DNA of 64,000 nt from positions 1 to 64,000 of the forward strand of contig CBFHXG010000001.1 in the NCBI GenBank assembly GCA_965659725.1, written 5' to 3'. The notes below the pieces were generated by a model, which was not told the origin of the DNA, did no database searches, and saw nothing but the letters and a program-made list of their open reading frames with translations. Source of the stretch: Phaeocystidibacter sp965659725 (lineage in GTDB: Bacteria > Bacteroidota > Bacteroidia > Flavobacteriales > Schleiferiaceae). Position 1 is the first letter of the stretch. Each line of letters starts with the position of its first letter. Below, in pieces: positions 51,270 through 60,352 of the stretch. Both the position numbers and the translations under genes were made by a program.

Positions 51270-53864
51270 TTATTCGATGTTCCTGAAGACTAAATTCCCT
51301 TCAAATTCATCGACTAGAATGACACTGTCGGAGGTAACCTCCTGACCGATGATAGAGCGAGACAATGGATTGAGAATATCTCGCTGGATCACTCTTTTTA
51401 CGGGCCTTGCACCAAACTGCGGGTCGAATCCTACGTGAGCAATATAAGCGATCGCCTCTTTAGAGAAGTCGATGGTAATATCCTTCTTGGCCAGCTGTCT
51501 CTTGAGCTCTTTCAACTGGATGTTAACAACTCCTTCTATCTCATCTTCAGCGAGTGGGGTGAAGGTGACGATCTCATCTATCCTATTCAGGAATTCTGGT
51601 CGCATTTGTGTTTTAAGGAGCTCCAAGATGTCGTTCTTAAGATCCATCATCACTGCATCTCTCTCGTTAGATCTGTAGTCTTTGAGGCGCTCTTGGATGA
51701 GCTGAGACCCCATGTTTGATGTCATGATGATGATCGTGTTCTTGAAGTTCACAACACGACCTTTATTATCGGTCAAACGGCCATCGTCCAATACCTGTAA
51801 CAAGATGTTGAATACATCGGGGTGTGCTTTCTCGATCTCGTCGAGTAGTACCACGCTGTAAGGACGACGGCGAACGGCTTCGGTAAGTTGACCGCCTTCG
51901 TCGTATCCCACGTATCCCGGAGGTGCTCCGATTAGTCTTGAAACCGCATGACGCTCTTGGTATTCGCTCATATCGATGCGTTGAAGTGCATTTTCATCAT
52001 CAAAGAGGAAGCTGGCCAAGGTTTTAGCCAATTCAGTTTTACCGACACCGGTAGAACCGAGGAAGATGAATGAACCGATCGGACGTTTTTCATCCCCTAG
52101 TCCGGCTCTACTTCTGCGGATCGCGTCGGAAACAGCTTGTATGGCTTCATCTTGTCCAACCATTCGCTTGTGGAGTTCATCTTCCAGGCGCAGCAATTTG
52201 GAGCGTTCGCTTTCGAGCATCTTATTCACTGGGATACCTGTCCACCTAGATACCACTTCAGCGATATCTTCTGAGGTCACTTCCTCCTTGATCAAAGTAT
52301 CGGTCTGTTCGCGTGATTCTAGTTCTTGTTCACTCTTGGCGAGCTCTGCTTCCAGCTCTTGAATACGACCATACCTAAGTTCTGCAACTCTGCCATAATC
52401 TCCGGCTCGTTCAGCCTGATCGGCTTCAAGCTTGTACTTTTCTATGTCTTCTTTGGCACGCTGAATGCGCTCTACCACTTCAACTTCACTTTCCCACTTG
52501 GCAGCGAGTGAATTGCGTTCTTCACGAAGGTTGGCAAGTTCCTCCTTGATAACGGCTAACTTCTTAGTGTCGTCTTCTCGTTTGATCGCTTCTTGTTCGA
52601 TCTCCAATTGCATAATGCGACGGTCGAGAACATCGATCTCTTCAGGCTTGGAATTGATCTCCATCCTCAGTTTTGAAGCGGCTTCATCGATCAGGTCGAT
52701 AGCCTTATCCGGAAGGAATCGATCTGTAATGTATCGTTGGGATAATTCTACTGCTGAAATGATGGATTCGTCCTTGATCCGCACCTTGTGGTGAGTTTCG
52801 TATTTGTCTTTGATACCTCTAAGAATGGATATCGAGCTTTCTGTATCCGGCTCATCAACGATCACCTTTTGGAAACGGCGTTCGAGTGCCTTGTCCTTTT
52901 CGAAGAACTTCTGAAATTCATTGAGGGTCGTCGCACCAATCGCACGGAGCTCACCACGAGCAAGAGCGGGTTTCAGGATATTCGCGGCATCCATTGCACC
53001 TTCACCCCCTCCAGCACCAACAAGGGTATGTATCTCGTCGATGAAAAGTATGATTTCGCCATCACTCTTTGTCACCTCTTTGACCACGGCCTTTAATCGC
53101 TCTTCAAACTCGCCTTTGTATTTGGCCCCGGCAATGAGGGATGCCATATCCAATGAGTGGATCACTTTTGATTTCAGATTCTCCGGAACGTCACCTTTTA
53201 CGATCCTATGGGCCAACCCTTCAGCGATGGCTGTTTTACCCACTCCTGGCTCACCTACGAGGATAGGGTTGTTCTTGGTCCTTCTAGAGAGGATCTGTAG
53301 CACACGACGAATTTCTTCGTCTCTACCAATAACGGGGTCGAGTTTTCCAGAATCGGCAAGTTCAATAAGGTTCAAGGCATATTTGCCCAGTGCATTATAG
53401 CTATTTTCCGCTGAGGCTGTTGTTGCTTTTTCGCCTTTACGCAGCTCTTGAATCGCCTTTTCGAGCTCTTTGGCCTCTATTCCTGCATCTTTGAGGATAC
53501 GTCCTCCTGTGCCGTTTGAAGAGGTTATAGCGAGCAGGAAGTGTTCCAATGAAACGAAGTCATCTCCGTTCTTGGCAGCGAGTTTTTGGGACTTTTGCAT
53601 CACCTCGTTAGCCTCACGGGAAAGGTATTGCTGACCGCCATCAACCTTTGGAAAACTATCGAGTTGAGCTCTCACTGCAGTTACTACGTTTTCATGCGAG
53701 ATACCCAGTTTCTTAAATAGGAAGGGGAGAACCTGTTCGTCAACTTCGATCACTCCTTCTAAGAAGTGTACATCAGTAATGTTCTGGTGCCCCTTTTCAG
53801 TGGCCACAGCTTGAGCAGCTTGAATGGCCTCTTGTGTTTTAATTGTGAATTTATCGAGTTTCAT
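51270..53864 (-). CDS. clpB: ATP-dependent disaggregase ClpB
   Basis: This 864-residue Hsp100 has a Clp-N domain (1-145), first AAA with Walker A GEPGVGKT (204-211), the coiled-coil M domain (about 400-530; the stretch RYGRIQELEAELAKSEQELESREQ is typical), and the second AAA with GSTGVGKT near 600. The middle domain marks it as ClpB, not ClpA or ClpC. With DnaK it rescues aggregated proteins. It is a single gene, with a repeat-rich upstream region at 53948-53977. Confidence 0.98.
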   Translation of the reverse strand: MKLDKFTIKTQEAIQAAQAVATEKGHQNITDVHFLEGVIEVDEQVLPFLFKKLGISHENVVTAVRAQLDSFPKVDGGQQYLSREANEVMQKSQKLAAKNGDDFVSLEHFLLAITSSNGTGGRILKDAGIEAKELEKAIQELRKGEKATTASAENSYNALGKYALNLIELADSGKLDPVIGRDEEIRRVLQILSRRTKNNPILVGEPGVGKTAIAEGLAHRIVKGDVPENLKSKVIHSLDMASLIAGAKYKGEFEERLKAVVKEVTKSDGEIILFIDEIHTLVGAGGGEGAMDAANILKPALARGELRAIGATTLNEFQKFFEKDKALERRFQKVIVDEPDTESSISILRGIKDKYETHHKVRIKDESIISAVELSQRYITDRFLPDKAIDLIDEAASKLRMEINSKPEEIDVLDRRIMQLEIEQEAIKREDDTKKLAVIKEELANLREERNSLAAKWESEVEVVERIQRAKEDIEKYKLEADQAERAGDYGRVAELRYGRIQELEAELAKSEQELESREQTDTLIKEEVTSEDIAEVVSRWTGIPVNKMLESERSKLLRLEDELHKRMVGQDEAIQAVSDAIRRSRAGLGDEKRPIGSFIFLGSTGVGKTELAKTLASFLFDDENALQRIDMSEYQERHAVSRLIGAPPGYVGYDEGGQLTEAVRRRPYSVVLLDEIEKAHPDVFNILLQVLDDGRLTDNKGRVVNFKNTIIIMTSNMGSQLIQERLKDYRSNERDAVMMDLKNDILELLKTQMRPEFLNRIDEIVTFTPLAEDEIEGVVNIQLKELKRQLAKKDITIDFSKEAIAYIAHVGFDPQFGARPVKRVIQRDILNPLSRSIIGQEVTSDSVILVDEFEGNLVFRNIE

Positions 53865-53947
53865 GAGTGTTCTAATTGTATCCGAACCTGAGCAAAACTC
53901 ACACCGATGTTATGTTTCATGAGGTTTTCAGACTTTTTGTCCTATCA

Positions 53948-53977
53948 CACTGGTAAGCAGTGACTTGTAGTCAGTGT
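53948..53977. promoter_or_regulatory. nested inverted repeats upstream of clpB
   Basis: CACTG-GTAAG-CAGTG (53948-53962) is a 5-bp inverted repeat, and CAGTGT at 53972-53977 can also pair with ACACTG. They lie about 90-110 bp upstream of the clpB ATG, where regulation would be expected. Short arms make the call weak. Confidence 0.25.
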
Positions 53978-53985
53978 AAAACAAA

Positions 53986-54010
53986 AAAGAGCGCCAATTT
54001 GGCGCTCTTT
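53986..54010 (-). terminator. terminator of the 1590-residue T9SS gene
   Basis: A 10-bp stem (53986-53995 with 54001-54010), 5-nt loop; on the minus strand a T-run follows. It lies 25 bp after the stop. Confidence 0.9.
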
Positions 54011-54034
54011 CTTTGAACATCATCCTCTTGGGAT

Positions 54035-57000
54035 CTATTCGTGTGTTACGATAAACTTCTTGGTGTGTTGTTCACCGTTCATGCTGAGATGAACGATGTA
54101 TACACCGCTTGAGTATTCTGCTGTATTGAGCATCAAGTGGTTCTTACCGACCGTAAGACGCTCGTTTCCATTGTAGAGCACTTGGCCAACGAGGTTGGTT
54201 ACTTTGATCTGGGCATCTCCATTTTGGGCTGCGATCACGTTCAAGTTTGCCAAGTTATCTGCCGGGTTAGGGAAGAGCTCCATGTACGTGATCGTAGATG
54301 TTTCAAGTTCTTCCACACTGATCGGACCTGTAGTGGTTTGATCACTTGTGATATTGAAACAAAAGTCGTCTACGGTCCAACCTGCATTCTCGATAGTGTA
54401 ATCGGCTGCGAAGCGGAATCGGAATACAACGGTACCCGGAGTATCTACTTTGAAAACAGATTCAGACTTCTGCCATCCGAACTCACCACTCCATCCACCA
54501 GAAAGTCGGTCGAGTGAAGTCACGTGAGTGGTGTTGTACCATCCACCATTTGGATTCACAGCACCTAAGGCGTACCAAGTGATACCACCGTTGAAGCTAA
54601 ATTCGATACCACCACCATCGTGGTATTGCTCACTCTTCAGCTGGTGATAGAATGAGAACTTATAAGCGCTATCCGGCACCAAGTTGAAGAATGGTGTGTG
54701 CAATGCACTTTCCGTATTGAAGTCGTAGTTCGAGTCAAGGTCGGTAGACCATGCCGTTGTTCCCGAATAAGCACCTGGCAAAGCAGGGTTAGTAGGGGTG
54801 CCCTCTTCCCATTCTTGTGGCAATTGCTTGTTGAATGAGTGCAGTGGTACCAACGGAGTCACACTAGGATCTTCAAAATCATTACAGTACGATGCGGAAT
54901 CTCGAGTAGGGGTTACCTCGTCCAATACCGTTACTGAGAAGCTATAGATGTCATCAGCAGGACGGTTATCAGCCTTAGGCAAGCTATCGAAATTCGTTAC
55001 AGGGCGACCTGTTTGAATTTCAATGTTATAAACACCTGGAGCGAGTGGATCGGTCTTGAAAGAGAATTCGTGACGAACCACACGTCCTTTGTACCAGTTG
55101 CTTTGGCTCACTGTATCCCAAGCAGACCAGCCTGTATTGTTGATATTGAATCGTACGAGACAACCTTGGAGGACCTTCTCACCCGTATTACGGATCCTTG
55201 TTACTAGCGTAGCTGAATCGTTAGGTACTATCAAGTATGCCTTAGTATCACCAAAGATCGGGCTTACAGAGTTTTGCGGAGGAACGATCACGTTGAAGTC
55301 GTCAATACTCCATCCATCGCCACCACTGGTGTTTGCTTCTGTTTCAAGTGCGAAACGCAAGCGGAGTGGGTTCGTGTTATAGTTCCAGATCAATAATGGG
55401 AATTCTGCGAGTGTCCATGGCTGTTGACCAGTCCATCCTTCTTCACCGCCAAACGCTGCTACACCTGCATCGTCATACCAGTTCACACCTACCTGGGTGG
55501 AAGCAAAACCGAACTGATTCCACTGACCAGATTGGAAGTACTCGACGCGGCCACCATCACCACCATTGAAATCGAAACGATGACGGAAACGAAGGATAGC
55601 ACCTACTACCGTATCAAAGTTCACCATTGGTGGAACACGGAGGTACTCCGATGTGTTTTGATACTCGAATCGGTTTCCGGTACTCCATGCATTAGGAGTG
55701 GAGAACGCACTGTTCCAGTTACCACCTTTTTGAGGTGTACCATGCTCCCAAGCTTGGAGTCTTCCTTGAGCGAACCAGCCTTTCGTATCGTATCCACAGC
55801 TGTCGAAATCTTCGTTGGCATAAGGGATACCTTTTTCGGCATAGCTTGACCCGTGAAGTACGGTAGAGTCGTTCCAGCCATTGGCATCATTGGCCAATGT
55901 GGTATACGCTACCATTTCAAACTGACCTAGATAATACTGCGGTGGAGTAGGAAGGGTTACTTCCGTTCCAGAGTGTGCAGCGATAGGACCAGGGATGGTA
56001 TAGTTAACAGTGTTGGTTTGACTAGGGTCACAGAGATCCGTTACCGTCACCGTCAATGGCACGTTAGAGATCGCATTTTCGCCATAGTTTCTCACCTTCA
56101 CTTTGAAGTCTGGAGGAGTAGGTTGAAGCAAGTTCACACCCCAACCTGGACTTGTGATAATGGCTGCACCAACGTCTTGCTGACCGTCTTCATCCCAAAT
56201 CATCAAGTTATCAATTGCCACGTCAGTTGCATTACCTGCACCCGTTGTGCGTACGAGAAAGCGTAGGCGAACCAAACCACTGTTGTAAGGGGTAAGGTCA
56301 ACATGCTGCCATTTCCAATCGTCTCTTTCTCTTGATTGTTGGGTGGTACCGATGGTTCCGCCAGGTATATCTGCCCAGGCTGTAGAGCCATCAAGCTGAA
56401 CTTGAACCTTCAAGAAGTCGATGTTCGCGCCATACATGTGGTACCAGAAGCTGATGCTTGGATTGGTCATGTTGCTGATATCCACACAGCGGTCAAGCTC
56501 CCAACGTGCGAAGTTCTGACCAACGTTACGGCTATCTACATAAAGATAGTTACCGAAGTTCGAGAAGTCACGACGAGGACCCGTGTTAAAGTCTTCCGTG
56601 ATCTCGCGTCCAACTACGAAGGCAGCATCAGCACTAGCATGAGGAGGGAGAACTACCCAATCTGTAGTACCGAATGTACCAGGGTTGTTGATGTCACCAC
56701 CACCGTAGGCCCAGCCTGCTTCTTCGAAAGTGATTACGTAAGGGAAGCTGTTGATCGGCTGAATGTGCTCGATCACCAATGGTCCGATCGTATCATTTGT
56801 ATTGTCACCATCACCTGGCATATTTGTCCAAGCGTAGATCTCATACGTTCCATACGCGCTAAGATCGGCCTTAGGTACAAATGTGTGCGTGATAACATCA
56901 CCCAATGCAACGGTATCATAGATCACATCGGTTGCAAAAACTGGCGTACCACCGTTCAATGCTACGCTATATCCGATAGGAATAGTGTCTTGTGTAGAAC

Positions 57001-58807
57001 ATCCTCGTGAGCGGAGAACCACGTCGACATCCTCAGTAGCGCTGTACGAACACAGACCGTTTACAGGGTTATCGAAATTCACTAGTTCCATATCGATCGG
57101 ATCTGGCTCGTAAACAGAGATGTCATCGATGGCCATATCCTGGGTGGCGCCATTTGTTCTCTTCACACCGAGGAAGCGGAAGTTGATGGTTTGACCTGCA
57201 TAGTCCTCTAGAGGAACGATGCACGTGAGCCAATCGCTACCTGAGGTATTGTTTTGTTGACCAACGAATTGGGCTACACCTTGCACATATGCACCAATGT
57301 TGGTTCCCGTACCCGTATCAATGTCAACACGAAGCACTGCACGTGGTGTTTGGTTCATATCGCCTCCATACATATGGTACTTGAATTCCAGGACGGCACA
57401 TGTATTGGCAGGAAGGTCAAAACAAGGAGTAACCATTGGAGAGGTTGCAACCGGGTTAGCTGTACCTTGAGACGCTTCAGTGTAGAGGTAGTTACCAGAC
57501 CCATTGGTAGCATCGCCATCAGGACCAGTATTGACCGTCGGTGTTGCTCCTGACCATACACTCCATCCGTACCCGGCTTGGGTCGGTAGAGGTGCAACTT
57601 GCCAGTTCCTACCCGTTGGTGGGTTACCTAATGGCCATGTACCGCGGTGAGCTGAACCGGAGTTACCGTTACCTGAACCCGGAGCCCAAAGTGCTGGATT
57701 CGAGAAGGTTTCGGTAAATGGATAGTTCGCTACGATGTATGGGAAACTATTGGTCGTAGTAGGACCACACTTTGCCGGTGGCGAAGGGTCGATCCAGAAT
57801 TTTGCATAAGGGTTTGCAGCTGCTTGCGTCGGGAAGTAGGAGAAATTTGGACAAGCACAGTCTTGAACTTCAACTCTCCATTCAACCGTATCGCCTACGG
57901 CAAGGTTAGGAATGTTGTAGAAGTATTGCGAGGAGCTTATGCAGCTTCCCGAGTTTGCGGATGTCATTAATATCGCAGTGTCTGGCGCCCCGTTAATGCT
58001 GTAATAGAGCATTACAGAGTCTACACCCGTTCCGGCGTCACTCGCTTGAAGGCGAATGGTTTGCGTTGATTGATAACGCGGACCGATCGGTTGTCGAGCT
58101 GTTGAGAAGTTCCAGCTGATCACCGGTGGTTGTAGCTCACAGATAGAACCTGTGATATCGATATTGTCGATAAACCAACCAGCGAAGGTTGTGATTCCTG
58201 GATTCGGGTTAACGTCAACTAAGGCCCAACGGATCTGACATTGGGTATACGGGTTGGCCGTATCCACCATGATGGTGGTAAGGTCGTACGTTTCATGCGC
58301 CCACCAGTTGTTATTCGGCGTACTGTTGGTGAACGGATCCCAATATGGTGTCCCGTTCGGGTCGGCGTACGAAGACCCATTGAAGTAAACCGTGTTTGGA
58401 TAACCGGCACTGGCACCCAAGTAGGTGCTTGCAGGTAGGGAAGTCCAAGTTGTACCGCCATCTACAGAGTACTGAACACGTGCTTGCTGAACCAAGTTCA
58501 GTTTGGCAATGTGATCGAACTCTAACCTTGCATTTGTAAGGTTGGCCGTACTAAAGATAGGCGTGTAGAGATACTTTGTTTCGTTTGGAGTACGTTGCGC
58601 TCTCATGCTGTTAGGCGTTGAAACGCTTACACTCGTGTTGATCGCGAAACCACCTGTTGTGATCGCACCACTAATGTTGTTCTCCGTTTCAGTAGTCGTT
58701 GCTACTGTTGTGGAATCAAAATCCTCATAAAATAATGTCACGATCTGCGCGTGCGACGCAATCGATCCTAACATAAACAACCCTACTAAGGGTAACCATT
58801 TTCTCAT
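54035..58807 (-). CDS. very large T9SS cargo protein with five jelly-roll modules
   Basis: This 1590-residue secreted protein has a signal peptide (1-20, cleaved after SHA). Five modules of about 180-210 residues (about 25-220, 360-568, 690-873, 995-1175, 1305-1486) each open with a DF/FE motif and close with the [AG]-x-x-[IV]-D-[DN] signature (GWFIDN, MAIDD, VAIDN, GWSIDD, GWTVDD), as in MAM/choice-of-anchor jelly rolls. Between them lie Ig/CARDB-like linkers. Residues about 1510-1590 are a type A T9SS sorting domain (LFPNPADN, GQVLYNG, SGVYIVHL). It is probably a surface adhesin; no catalytic motif is seen. Confidence 0.88.
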   Translation of the reverse strand: MRKWLPLVGLFMLGSIASHAQIVTLFYEDFDSTTVATTTETENNISGAITTGGFAINTSVSVSTPNSMRAQRTPNETKYLYTPIFSTANLTNARLEFDHIAKLNLVQQARVQYSVDGGTTWTSLPASTYLGASAGYPNTVYFNGSSYADPNGTPYWDPFTNSTPNNNWWAHETYDLTTIMVDTANPYTQCQIRWALVDVNPNPGITTFAGWFIDNIDITGSICELQPPVISWNFSTARQPIGPRYQSTQTIRLQASDAGTGVDSVMLYYSINGAPDTAILMTSANSGSCISSSQYFYNIPNLAVGDTVEWRVEVQDCACPNFSYFPTQAAANPYAKFWIDPSPPAKCGPTTTNSFPYIVANYPFTETFSNPALWAPGSGNGNSGSAHRGTWPLGNPPTGRNWQVAPLPTQAGYGWSVWSGATPTVNTGPDGDATNGSGNYLYTEASQGTANPVATSPMVTPCFDLPANTCAVLEFKYHMYGGDMNQTPRAVLRVDIDTGTGTNIGAYVQGVAQFVGQQNNTSGSDWLTCIVPLEDYAGQTINFRFLGVKRTNGATQDMAIDDISVYEPDPIDMELVNFDNPVNGLCSYSATEDVDVVLRSRGCSTQDTIPIGYSVALNGGTPVFATDVIYDTVALGDVITHTFVPKADLSAYGTYEIYAWTNMPGDGDNTNDTIGPLVIEHIQPINSFPYVITFEEAGWAYGGGDINNPGTFGTTDWVVLPPHASADAAFVVGREITEDFNTGPRRDFSNFGNYLYVDSRNVGQNFARWELDRCVDISNMTNPSISFWYHMYGANIDFLKVQVQLDGSTAWADIPGGTIGTTQQSRERDDWKWQHVDLTPYNSGLVRLRFLVRTTGAGNATDVAIDNLMIWDEDGQQDVGAAIITSPGWGVNLLQPTPPDFKVKVRNYGENAISNVPLTVTVTDLCDPSQTNTVNYTIPGPIAAHSGTEVTLPTPPQYYLGQFEMVAYTTLANDANGWNDSTVLHGSSYAEKGIPYANEDFDSCGYDTKGWFAQGRLQAWEHGTPQKGGNWNSAFSTPNAWSTGNRFEYQNTSEYLRVPPMVNFDTVVGAILRFRHRFDFNGGDGGRVEYFQSGQWNQFGFASTQVGVNWYDDAGVAAFGGEEGWTGQQPWTLAEFPLLIWNYNTNPLRLRFALETEANTSGGDGWSIDDFNVIVPPQNSVSPIFGDTKAYLIVPNDSATLVTRIRNTGEKVLQGCLVRFNINNTGWSAWDTVSQSNWYKGRVVRHEFSFKTDPLAPGVYNIEIQTGRPVTNFDSLPKADNRPADDIYSFSVTVLDEVTPTRDSASYCNDFEDPSVTPLVPLHSFNKQLPQEWEEGTPTNPALPGAYSGTTAWSTDLDSNYDFNTESALHTPFFNLVPDSAYKFSFYHQLKSEQYHDGGGIEFSFNGGITWYALGAVNPNGGWYNTTHVTSLDRLSGGWSGEFGWQKSESVFKVDTPGTVVFRFRFAADYTIENAGWTVDDFCFNITSDQTTTGPISVEELETSTITYMELFPNPADNLANLNVIAAQNGDAQIKVTNLVGQVLYNGNERLTVGKNHLMLNTAEYSSGVYIVHLSMNGEQHTKKFIVTHE

Positions 58808-58844
58808 ACTTCGTGTTTTAAAAGCGAGTATACACCAAGGGTAA

Positions 58845-58852
58845 CAAATATA
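58845..58852 (-). promoter_or_regulatory. -7 box of the large T9SS gene
   Basis: TATATTTG (58852-58845) is a perfect TAnnTTTG, 37 bp upstream of the ATG at 58807. TTG 25 bp further upstream gives a longer spacer than usual. Confidence 0.45.
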
Positions 58853-58902
58853 GTCATCTAATCGAGTCTGACAGCTACAATTGAATTTCAGTTATCAATA
58901 GA

Positions 58903-59517
58903 TTATTTAACGTCCACTTCAAAGAGCTTTTGGTCGTTTAAGAATCCAACCAATTTGTCGCCTTTTTGAATCTTTCCAACTCCAGCCGGCGTGCCTGTAT
59001 AGATCAGATCACCTTGTCTCAGTGTATAGTACGTAGACAAGTGTGAAATGAGGTCATCCACCTTAAAGATCATTTGGGATGTGGAGCCCTCCTGACGTAC
59101 TTCTCCATTGACTTCCAGTCTGATAGATAGATCTTGGATGTCACTATTCAGTTCATCCAGTTTTACGAGGTCTCCAACGACAGCTGATCCATCGAATCCT
59201 TTGGCCTTTTCCCAGGGCAGTCCCTTGGCCTTCAGACCGGATTGAACATCACGGGCGGTGAAGTCGATTCCAACCGTTACTTCACCGTAATATTTGTTGG
59301 CAAATTTAGGAGCGATGTGTTTTCCCATTTTTTGAATTCGAACGATAAGTTCAAGTTCATAATGGACATCTTCCGAAAAGTCTGGAATGTAAAAAGCCTG
59401 ACCTTTTTGAAGAATGGATGAATCGGGTTTGCTAAAAACCACAGGTTCAGTGGGTAATTCATTCTTCAATTCTGCAGCGTGATCGGCGTAATTCCGACCA
59501 ATGCATAGGATTTTCAT
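58903..59517 (-). CDS. fumarylacetoacetate hydrolase-family protein
   Basis: This 204-residue protein starts CIGRNYADHAAELKNELP, the FAH-family signature. Metal ligands are Glu54 and Glu56 in HYELELIV and Asp85 in VGIDFTARDVQ. TGTPAGVGKIQKGD near the C-terminus is also conserved. Short single-domain members are acylpyruvases, oxaloacetate decarboxylases or hydratases; the reaction here is not certain. Cytoplasmic. It lies 52 bp downstream of the exonuclease gene on the same strand. Confidence 0.88.
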   Translation of the reverse strand: MKILCIGRNYADHAAELKNELPTEPVVFSKPDSSILQKGQAFYIPDFSEDVHYELELIVRIQKMGKHIAPKFANKYYGEVTVGIDFTARDVQSGLKAKGLPWEKAKGFDGSAVVGDLVKLDELNSDIQDLSIRLEVNGEVRQEGSTSQMIFKVDDLISHLSTYYTLRQGDLIYTGTPAGVGKIQKGDKLVGFLNDQKLFEVDVK

Positions 59518-59568
59518 ATACGATCGACATTTGGGTGGCGGAATATAGTCAATTCAACCCTTTTGCGA

Positions 59569-60336
59569 TCATTTACTCATCTTGTTTAGTTTGATCTGGG
59601 TGAGGATCTTCTTCGTGTAAAGAGGGAAGTCGGAGTTCAAGATCCAACCATAATATCCTGGATCTTTGTCTAATACATCATCAACAAGGTGACCTTTGTA
59701 TTTTCCGAAGGTGAATTGAACCTTGTCTTCTTTATTGTACGCAATGAATCCCGCAAAATCGGCCACTTTCTGTCGATTGGAAAAGTCACTCAACCAATCC
59801 ATGTCATTTTCTAGTTCTTCGTATTTATCGAGCTGAGCTTTCAATACCTCATAGGTAGCCGTTACATCGGCCTCTGCACTATGTGCATTCTCCAATGTCT
59901 TGTCGCAATAAAAGCGATAGGCTGCCTCCAACGTCCTTTGTTCCATTCTGTGAAAGATGTTCTGTACATCAACCGCCACGCGCTTCTGCATATCAAAGTC
60001 GATATCAGCCCTCAGGAATTCCTCAGCCAAGAGTGGGATATCGAATTTATTGGAGTTATAGCCTGCTAGGTCGCTATCTTTCACCATATCATACACCCTA
60101 TGCGCCAATTCCTTGAAGGTAGGGGAGTCTTTCACCTTATCGTCGGTTATACCATGGATGTCCGACGATTCCTTTGGTATCTTCATTTCTGGATTGACGA
60201 GCCAAGTCCTGCTTTCGCGTTCTCCATTCGGATAGATCTTCAATATTGATATTTCTACGATCCTATCCTTAACGACATTGACACCTGTCGTTTCAAGATC
60301 AAAAAAGCACATTGGACGCTTGAGCTGTAATTCCAT
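59569..60336 (-). CDS. DnaQ-like 3'-5' exonuclease with ExoX-C-like tail
   Basis: Started at the ATG at 60336, the protein has 255 residues; the longer frame to 60441 runs back into the TolC-like gene. The DEDDh exonuclease residues are Asp13 and Glu15 (FDLETTG), Asp99, His152 (HSAEADV) and Asp157. Residues about 205-240 contain FGKYKG and a YYGWIL segment like the small C-terminal domain of ExoX. It removes nucleotides from DNA or RNA 3' ends, likely in repair or RNA turnover. It begins 16 bp after the TolC-like stop. Confidence 0.85.
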   Translation of the reverse strand: MELQLKRPMCFFDLETTGVNVVKDRIVEISILKIYPNGERESRTWLVNPEMKIPKESSDIHGITDDKVKDSPTFKELAHRVYDMVKDSDLAGYNSNKFDIPLLAEEFLRADIDFDMQKRVAVDVQNIFHRMEQRTLEAAYRFYCDKTLENAHSAEADVTATYEVLKAQLDKYEELENDMDWLSDFSNRQKVADFAGFIAYNKEDKVQFTFGKYKGHLVDDVLDKDPGYYGWILNSDFPLYTKKILTQIKLNKMSK

Positions 60337-60352
60337 AAAAGAGTTGATTTTA

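Noticed and set aside
54137..58461. Many plus- and minus-strand frames of 60-220 codons inside the large T9SS gene
   Set aside because: The 1590-codon frame with signal peptide and sorting domain explains the region; the rest have no motif and lie in the wrong frames.
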